Positions 6,733 through 10,930 of a DNA stretch of 10,930 bases are shown here, piece by piece (positions within the stretch are counted from its first letter, which is position 1; each line of letters begins with the position of its first letter). The notes below the pieces were generated by a model that was not told the origin of the DNA, ran no database searches, and saw only the letters and a program-made list of their open reading frames with translations. The stretch lies in assembly GCA_902477615.1 (NCBI GenBank), contig CABSHY010000024.1, forward strand, positions 1 to 10,930, given 5' to 3'. The stretch is from an uncultured Sutterella sp. (lineage in GTDB: Bacteria; Pseudomonadota; Gammaproteobacteria; Burkholderiales; Burkholderiaceae_F). A program made the translations under genes and the position numbers.

Positions 6733-6753
6733 ACCTTGAACGATCATCAGACC

Positions 6754-6784
6754 AAGCCACTTGTCCGAAAACAAGTGGCTTTTC
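6754..6784 (+). terminator. Intrinsic terminator of the MscS gene
   Basis: An 11 bp perfect stem, aagccacttgt (6754-6764) and acaagtggctt (6771-6781), with a 6-base loop and a short T run, lies 21 nt after the stop codon. Confidence 0.88.
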
Positions 6785-6808
6785 TATTTAAACATTCAAT
6801 AGTTTTTA

Positions 6809-6825
6809 TTGATAATCATTATCAA
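6809..6825. promoter_or_regulatory. Fur box 1 upstream of the feo operon
   Basis: TTGATAATCATTATCAA is a perfect palindrome around a central base. Its inner 15 bases equal the 7-1-7 Fur consensus TGATAATNATTATCA. It lies about 200 bp before the first feoA start, further than usual for a simple repressor site, so it may act with the second box or serve an upstream promoter. Confidence 0.85.
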
Positions 6826-6895
6826 CTTCGTGTCATTTCAATTAGAGTGTAGTTGGGTAGGTAATTTGTATCTCACTGATTTATAAGACAATTTT

Positions 6896-6911
6896 AAATT
6901 TGCTCAAATTT
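6896..6911. other. AT-rich palindrome between the Fur boxes
   Basis: AAATTTG and CAAATTT flank two bases. It lies in the 292-base gap between the channel gene and feoA. Its function is unknown, and it may simply reflect AT richness. Confidence 0.3.
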
Positions 6912-6970
6912 GATTCATTTAATCATTTTCTATTAGATTGAGAAAAACCATAGATATCTTCTATTGCATT

Positions 6971-6985
6971 CGATAATGATTCTCA
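6971..6985. promoter_or_regulatory. Fur box 2 overlapping a possible feo promoter
   Basis: On the minus strand TGAGAATCATTATCG matches the 7-1-7 Fur consensus at 13 of 15 bases. On the plus strand it contains GATAAT (6972-6977), a good -10 candidate although the matching -35 is weak. This is about 40 nt before the first feoA start, the expected position for iron-dependent repression. Confidence 0.78.
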
Positions 6986-7024
6986 ATAACATTCGAGAAA
7001 ATAACCACTTCCTCGATTATTGCC

Positions 7025-7252
7025 ATGCATATCCAACCTTTAACCCAATTAGGAACGTCTCGAAACGCAACGGTTGTCAGACTCAAACTCGACATTGCCG
7101 AACAAACGCGTTTAACGCAGCTCGGTTTGCGTTGTGGCGTTACAGTCAAAATCCTTCAAGCCAATGAAGGTGCACCGTTATTGTTGGCTGTGGGTGATAG
7201 TCGAATTGGCTTGAACTATCAAACTGCCCAAAACGTCTACGTTGCAGCGTAA
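7025..7252 (+). CDS. feoA: FeoA-domain protein, first of two
   Basis: The 75-residue protein carries an SH3-like FeoA domain, with TQLGLRCGVTVKILQANEG (31-49) giving the typical 'LGLxxGxxVxVL' pattern and a C-terminal strand ending in NVYVAA. FeoA proteins are small cytosolic partners of FeoB thought to modulate ferrous iron uptake. It heads the operon directly behind Fur box 2. The gap to the next feoA is 17 bp. There is no obvious Shine-Dalgarno before the ATG, so the start is supported mainly by domain alignment. It is more divergent from typical FeoA than the second copy. Confidence 0.85.
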   Translation: MHIQPLTQLGTSRNATVVRLKLDIAEQTRLTQLGLRCGVTVKILQANEGAPLLLAVGDSRIGLNYQTAQNVYVAA

Positions 7253-7269
7253 AAGAAAAGGACAAATCC

Positions 7270-7500
7270 ATGTTGTTAAACGAACTGCCTGTTGGCTCTA
7301 AAGCGAAAATTGAAGCCTTTCGTCAATGCTCTCCTGAGTATCGACGTCGCTTAATGATGTTGGGTGCCACCCCTGGTGCCCACTTAGAAGTTGTTCGCAT
7401 TGCTCCCTTGGGCGACCCGATTGAAATTCGCGTGCGTGGCGGTTTGATTTCCGTTCGCAAGGACGAAATTGAAATTCTTGAACTCTCCCCGATTTCCTAA
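7270..7500 (+). CDS. feoA: FeoA-domain protein, second of two
   Basis: The 76-residue protein is a canonical FeoA: LNELPVGSKAKI at the start, RRRLMMLGATPGAHLEVVRIAPLG in the middle with the conserved 'LxxLGxxPG' turn, and IEIRVRGGLISVRKDEI at the end. The ATG at 7270 follows aaaagga (7256-7262). The gap to feoB is 18 bp, so the genes are almost certainly one transcript. Two successive FeoA genes before FeoB occur in several proteobacteria. Here the two paralogues share little sequence and may play distinct roles. Confidence 0.93.
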   Translation: MLLNELPVGSKAKIEAFRQCSPEYRRRLMMLGATPGAHLEVVRIAPLGDPIEIRVRGGLISVRKDEIEILELSPIS

Positions 7501-7518
7501 TTTTCTCCCGTATTCACC

Positions 7519-9861
7519 ATGAAACACATTATTAGCCTTATTGGCAATCCCAATTGCGGGAAAACGACTCTGTTTAATGCCTTAACCGGTTCCAATCAAC
7601 GCGTGGGTAACTGGGCAGGTGTCACTGTCGATAAAAAGACTGGCGCTTTTAACTATCGTGGCATTGATTTTGATGTTGTAGACCTTCCCGGCATCTATTC
7701 TTTGACGCCGAGTTCCGTTGCTGGCGAAGATGAAATCGTCGCTCGTGACTACTTGGTCTCTGGCGAGAGCGAACTCATCATTAACATCGTTGATGCTGCG
7801 AACTTAGAGCGCAATCTTTACCTCACCACGCAATTACTCGAATTGAAGATCCCGATGATTGTGGTGGTCAACATGCTTGACGTGGCACGTCAACATCACA
7901 TCAGCGTCGACCTCGAGGCTTTAGAAGCTCAATTGGGCGTGCCCGTGATTGGTCTTGTTGCTTCTCGCCAAAAGGGTTTACAAGAACTTAAGAATCGATT
8001 GATTGATTTCTTAGCGGCTCCTGTCGCCCCGAGTTCTAACGTTCACTTTGAAGAAAAAATTCAAAAAGCCATTGATTCCGTTACCGCCATCATCACGGAA
8101 AACAATCCCAATGGCGCTTGGTTTGCTACGCAGTTTTTGGAGCAAGCCCCTGGACTCACAGAACGCTTTGATGCCGATACAATCGCTCGCATTGACACCA
8201 TTGTCAATGCAACCAATCAAGCCTTTGATGGCAATCTTGATATCGAAATTGCAAACGCCCGATACGGTTTCATTTCTGAAGTCATGGCGCACGCCGTTAC
8301 GCGTCAAAATGAAATGCTTGCGACCTTAACTGACCGCATCGATAGCATCGTGCTTCACCGCTGGTTGGGCCTTCCCATCTTTTTGCTCATCATGTACGTG
8401 ATGTTCCTCTTTACGCAAAATTTCGGTGCGGTCTTTATCGACTTTTTCGATATTTTGGTGGGTGGCGTTTTGGTCGATGGCTTGGGTCAATGGCTCACGC
8501 AAATGGGCACACCTGAGTGGTTAACCGTTTTCATCGCCAATGGCATCGGTGGCGGTATGCAAACGATTTCCACGTTTATTCCCGTCATCTTCTTCATGTT
8601 CTTCTTTTTGGCGATCTTGGAAGAATCCGGTTACATGGCCCGCGCCGCTTTTGTGATGGATCGTTTAATGCGTTATTTGGGGTTGCCCGGTAAAGCCTTC
8701 GTTCCGTTAATTGTCGGCTTTGGCTGTAACGTACCTGCCATCATGGCAACGCGCACGATGGATCGAACGAGCGACCGTATCATCACGACAATGATGGCTC
8801 CGTTTATGAGTTGTGGTGCTCGTTTACCGGTTTATGTTTTGTTTGCCACGGCTTTCTTCCCGACAAACGGTCAAAACTTGGTTTTCTTGCTCTACATTAT
8901 CGGTATCTTTGCCGCTATCCTCACGGGGTTCTTACTCAAGCGTACGGCTTTGCCCGGTGCAGCCAGCGCCTTCGTGATGGAAATTCCGCCTTATCACATC
9001 CCGAGCTTTAAGAACGTAATGTTAAGAACGTGGGATCGCGTGAAGTCCTTCATGTTCCGTGCCGGTCGAGTCATTGTTGTGATTGTGGCTTGCTTGACGT
9101 TCTTAAACTCCTTGGGTACCGATGGTTCGTTTGGCAACGAAGACAGCGAAAACTCTGTCTTATCTCAAATCGGTCAAACCATTGTTCCGATCTTCGAACC
9201 CATGGGCGTAGAAAAAGAAAACTGGCCTGCCGCCGTCGGTGTCTTCACGGGTATTTTTGCTAAAGAAGCCGTTGTTGGTACGTTGAATTCGCTCTACGAC
9301 ACGTTAAGCGCCAACGAACATGCTCAAACGACTGACGAAGAAGAAGACTCCACCTTCTCGATTGGTGCTATCACTAGCGAAGCCCTCGGCTCGATTGGTG
9401 AGAATTTTGCAGGCCTGACCTCTGCCTTTACCGATCCGATGGGTTTGCACGTTGATGACTTGTCCAATCAAGAAGAAGCCGCAGAAAGCCAAGGCGTCTC
9501 TTTGGGTACGATTGCCACCATCCGAACGCTTTTTGGTTCTGCCTCCGCGGCCTTTGCTTACCTTTTGATGGTATTGCTCTACGTTCCTTGTGTGGCCGCC
9601 GTCGGCGCCATTTACCGTGAAGTTGGCGGTCGTTGGACAGTATTTACCGTGGCGTGGACAACGGCTTTGGGCTATAGCGCAGCAACGATTTTCTACCAAA
9701 CGGTTAATTTCGCAGCCAATCCTGTCTACGCCACTATCTGCATTGGGTTAAGCCTCACCATTTTGGCATTGATGATTCTTTGGATGAAAGCCATGGCCAA
9801 AAAAGATGATCAAAAGAAGGTCACTAAACGAGTGATCCCGATCATGGCAGTTAAAGATTAA
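7519..9861 (+). CDS. feoB: Ferrous iron transporter FeoB
   Basis: The 780-residue inner-membrane Fe(II) transporter has an N-terminal GTPase domain and a polytopic C-terminal half. G motifs are G1 GNPNCGKT (9-16), the switch I threonine in GVTV (34-37), G3 DLPG (55-58) and G4 NMLD (118-121). A GDI-like helical region follows to about residue 270. The membrane domain begins near 277 and contains two Gate repeats, including GYMARAAFVMDR with GFGCNVPAIMATRT in the first and GIFAKEAVVGTLNSLY in the second. Length matches the long proteobacterial FeoB. The C-terminus is a short Lys-rich cytosolic tail, and no feoC follows. Its place behind two Fur boxes implies repression when iron is plentiful. 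The frame is intact. No strong Shine-Dalgarno precedes the ATG, so translational coupling with feoA is possible. Confidence 0.98.
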   Translation: MKHIISLIGNPNCGKTTLFNALTGSNQRVGNWAGVTVDKKTGAFNYRGIDFDVVDLPGIYSLTPSSVAGEDEIVARDYLVSGESELIINIVDAANLERNLYLTTQLLELKIPMIVVVNMLDVARQHHISVDLEALEAQLGVPVIGLVASRQKGLQELKNRLIDFLAAPVAPSSNVHFEEKIQKAIDSVTAIITENNPNGAWFATQFLEQAPGLTERFDADTIARIDTIVNATNQAFDGNLDIEIANARYGFISEVMAHAVTRQNEMLATLTDRIDSIVLHRWLGLPIFLLIMYVMFLFTQNFGAVFIDFFDILVGGVLVDGLGQWLTQMGTPEWLTVFIANGIGGGMQTISTFIPVIFFMFFFLAILEESGYMARAAFVMDRLMRYLGLPGKAFVPLIVGFGCNVPAIMATRTMDRTSDRIITTMMAPFMSCGARLPVYVLFATAFFPTNGQNLVFLLYIIGIFAAILTGFLLKRTALPGAASAFVMEIPPYHIPSFKNVMLRTWDRVKSFMFRAGRVIVVIVACLTFLNSLGTDGSFGNEDSENSVLSQIGQTIVPIFEPMGVEKENWPAAVGVFTGIFAKEAVVGTLNSLYDTLSANEHAQTTDEEEDSTFSIGAITSEALGSIGENFAGLTSAFTDPMGLHVDDLSNQEEAAESQGVSLGTIATIRTLFGSASAAFAYLLMVLLYVPCVAAVGAIYREVGGRWTVFTVAWTTALGYSAATIFYQTVNFAANPVYATICIGLSLTILALMILWMKAMAKKDDQKKVTKRVIPIMAVKD

Positions 9862-9883
9862 TAAAGGAAAATTCCAGAAAGGG

Positions 9884-9912
9884 AACCGGTGCCAACGTGC
9901 ACCGGTTTTTCT
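9884..9912 (+). terminator. Intrinsic terminator of the feo operon
   Basis: The stem aaccggtgc (9884-9892) and gcaccggtt (9899-9907) has a 6-base loop and is followed by T-rich sequence ending in tttttcttt. It lies 22 nt after the feoB stop. Confidence 0.92.
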
Positions 9913-9941
9913 TTGGAGTAGAACCAAAGAAGAAAAGAAAA

Positions 9942-10250
9942 GGACAAAGTTCGTCGATAAGCCGGATTCTGTTCTAAGGTCGCCCCTAGCCGACAATCAT
10001 TCATCTAGAACGTGACTCACGCCACGTCTCAAGCCATCTACCCGCAACCTCACCGAGCAGGTTCGTCGGTTGCCTATTTGATGTTGCTCCCCGTAGAGAT
10101 TGCCCGTTTCACCCGACCCTAACGTCGGCTCGTCTCTGTTGCTCTAATCCGTGCCTTACGGCAGGCAGTCGTTAACTGCTACGGTGCTCTGTGGAGTCCG
10201 GACTTTCCTCGTGAAATAAATTCCCGCGATCGCCGTGACAAACTTTGTCC
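9942..10250 (-). ncRNA. rnpB: RNase P RNA, catalytic subunit (type A)
   Basis: This RNA matures tRNA 5' ends. On the minus strand it has the 5' P4 block GAGGAAAGTCCGGACTCC (ending region 10210-10193), the internal GGGTGAAACGGGCAATCTCT and GGAGCAACATCAAATAGGC blocks, and the 3' P4 partner AGAACAGAATCCGGCTTAT (9975-9957). The ends pair as a 14 bp P1 helix: GGACAAAGTTTGTC (10250-10237) with GACGAACTTTGTCC (9955-9942), with one G-U pair. The resulting ~309 nt is shorter than the 377 nt E. coli RNA, largely because the P3 region between P1 and P4 is compact. A pyrimidine-rich run (tccttttcttttcttcttt) follows the 3' end. Confidence 0.96.
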
Positions 10251-10257
10251 GATCGTG

Positions 10258-10263
10258 ATTGTA
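10258..10263 (-). promoter_or_regulatory. Probable -10 element of rnpB
   Basis: TACAAT on the minus strand lies 7 nt before the first base of the P1 helix (10250), matching the expected -10 to +1 distance. No good -35 hexamer is visible at 16-18 bp further upstream. Confidence 0.6.
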
Positions 10264-10380
10264 CGGGAGTTTTCCATCTTTTTCTCACGGTTTAAACAAA
10301 AACTATGGACGATATCCTAAAAAGCTGAAATAATTAGACATTTTTTAGAATTAAACGATCGAATTCCACAAGGAGCCGAT

Positions 10381-10930
10381 GTGCTGAACCTTAAAAAAAT
10401 TGCATTAGCAACCACGTTATCTTTAGCCGGTGTTTCCGCTCAAGCCGGTCTTTGGGATGGATTCCTTGAAACGTTGCCGGGCGCAACCTCTCCGTATCCG
10501 GATGCAGGTTTCGTTGGTAACCAAATCAACGGTATGCATCACATTATCGAAACCGGTTCGACGAGCTTGTTGCTTCCGACCTACACGAACCACCCGCGCT
10601 GGGACTACGATAATCGCAATGAAGAAAATGCCTATCCTCTCGGTGCCGGTATCTCTCGTAGCATCATTGACGAACGTGGTAATGAACGTTTGGCTTACAT
10701 CATGTTGTTCCGCGACTCCCACTACGAACCCGAACCCATTCTCGGTTACGCTTGGGTCGCACGTTTTCCGATCGCAAACTCCGGCTTCCATTTAGGTGCC
10801 GGTTACACGGCCGGTGTCACCTTCCGTGAGGACTACAACTGGATGCCGATTCCGGTACCGCTCCCCGTTGTTAGCATGGGTACGGACTGGTTTAACCTCT
10901 ATGGTACGTATATCCCGGGCAGCAACGTTT
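10381..10930 (+). CDS. pagP: Lipid A palmitoyltransferase PagP (partial, 3' end outside window)
   Basis: This frame starts with GTG, preceded by aaggag (10370-10375), and runs open to the window edge for 183 codons. An ATG at 10379 is in another frame and stops at once. Residues 1-22 form a signal peptide ending VSAQA. The rest follows PagP, an eight-stranded outer-membrane barrel that transfers palmitate from phospholipids to lipid A. The catalytic triad of E. coli PagP (His33, Asp76, Ser77) corresponds to H71 in TYTNHPRW and D112-S113 in LFRDSHYEPEP. Other matches are GYAW (122-125), FHLGAGYTAGVT (136-147), NWMPIPVPLP (153-162) and TYIPG (176-180). Only the final strands are missing. Confidence 0.92.
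   Translation, partial: MLNLKKIALATTLSLAGVSAQAGLWDGFLETLPGATSPYPDAGFVGNQINGMHHIIETGSTSLLLPTYTNHPRWDYDNRNEENAYPLGAGISRSIIDERGNERLAYIMLFRDSHYEPEPILGYAWVARFPIANSGFHLGAGYTAGVTFREDYNWMPIPVPLPVVSMGTDWFNLYGTYIPGSNV

Noticed and set aside
6826..6970. Riboswitch or leader RNA before feoA
   Set aside because: Only a weak AT-rich palindrome is visible, with no conserved riboswitch core. The Fur boxes explain the expected regulation.
6964..7167. 67-codon plus-strand frame overlapping the first feoA
   Set aside because: It is in a different frame from the FeoA domain, begins inside Fur box 2, and shows no family resemblance. The 7025 frame is clearly the gene.
9304..9996. Leftward frames antisense to the end of feoB and the terminator region
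   Set aside because: They are shadows of feoB codon usage, and one runs through the feo terminator.
10264..10368. Promoter for pagP, including a PhoP-type box
   Set aside because: I could not find a convincing -35/-10 pair or a direct PhoP-like repeat in this AT-rich stretch.
10423..10795. Plus- and minus-strand frames of ~120 codons inside pagP
   Set aside because: The GTG-initiated frame at 10381 matches PagP along its whole length, so these are shadow frames.

Overview
The window looks like chromosome from a Gram-negative, host-associated betaproteobacterium. Sutterellaceae (Sutterella/Parasutterella type) is my best guess from overall gene style and moderate GC, and it is an inference. 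Firmer signs of a Gram-negative proteobacterium are a partial PagP outer-membrane lipid A palmitoyltransferase, an A-type RNase P RNA, and a Fur-controlled feoA-feoA-feoB ferrous iron operon.

Layout. Positions 1-612 hold no convincing gene. They carry two copies of a ~212 bp repeat at a period of 328 bp, packed with palindromes, then a hairpin that probably ends the leftward gene beside it. On the minus strand, an AraC-type regulator (2696-1791) and a membrane-anchored metallophosphoesterase (1755-613) lie 35 bp apart and are probably co-transcribed. A two-domain carboxymuconolactone decarboxylase-like protein with a Tat-like signal (2965-3741, plus) diverges from the regulator. The shared 268 bp intergenic region has three copies of a ~16 bp motif that could be the regulator's operators. 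From 3817 to 5314 lies a TnpB-only IS608-like element whose ends, guide tetranucleotides and omega-RNA can be read directly. It sits between the decarboxylase gene and an MscS-type channel gene (5356-6732), about 40 bp before the channel's start. A strong terminator follows the channel gene. Next come two Fur boxes, two small FeoA genes and full-length FeoB (7025-9861), closed by another clear terminator. rnpB is on the minus strand (10250-9942). The window ends inside a pagP gene that starts with GTG at 10381.

How the parts fit. The Feo cluster is a self-contained ferrous iron importer with iron-responsive control. The AraC/decarboxylase pair has the usual geometry of a local regulator and its divergent target. 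The IS element appears to have landed in the loop of a hairpin between the decarboxylase and MscS genes. Joining its two flanks rebuilds a palindrome resembling a neighbouring hairpin unit, which independently supports the predicted ends. The most unusual signals are the palindromic repeats at the left edge, the precisely readable TnpB/omega-RNA element with its guide, and the operator-like repeats at 2768-2870. I see no clear sign of a wholly new multi-gene system.
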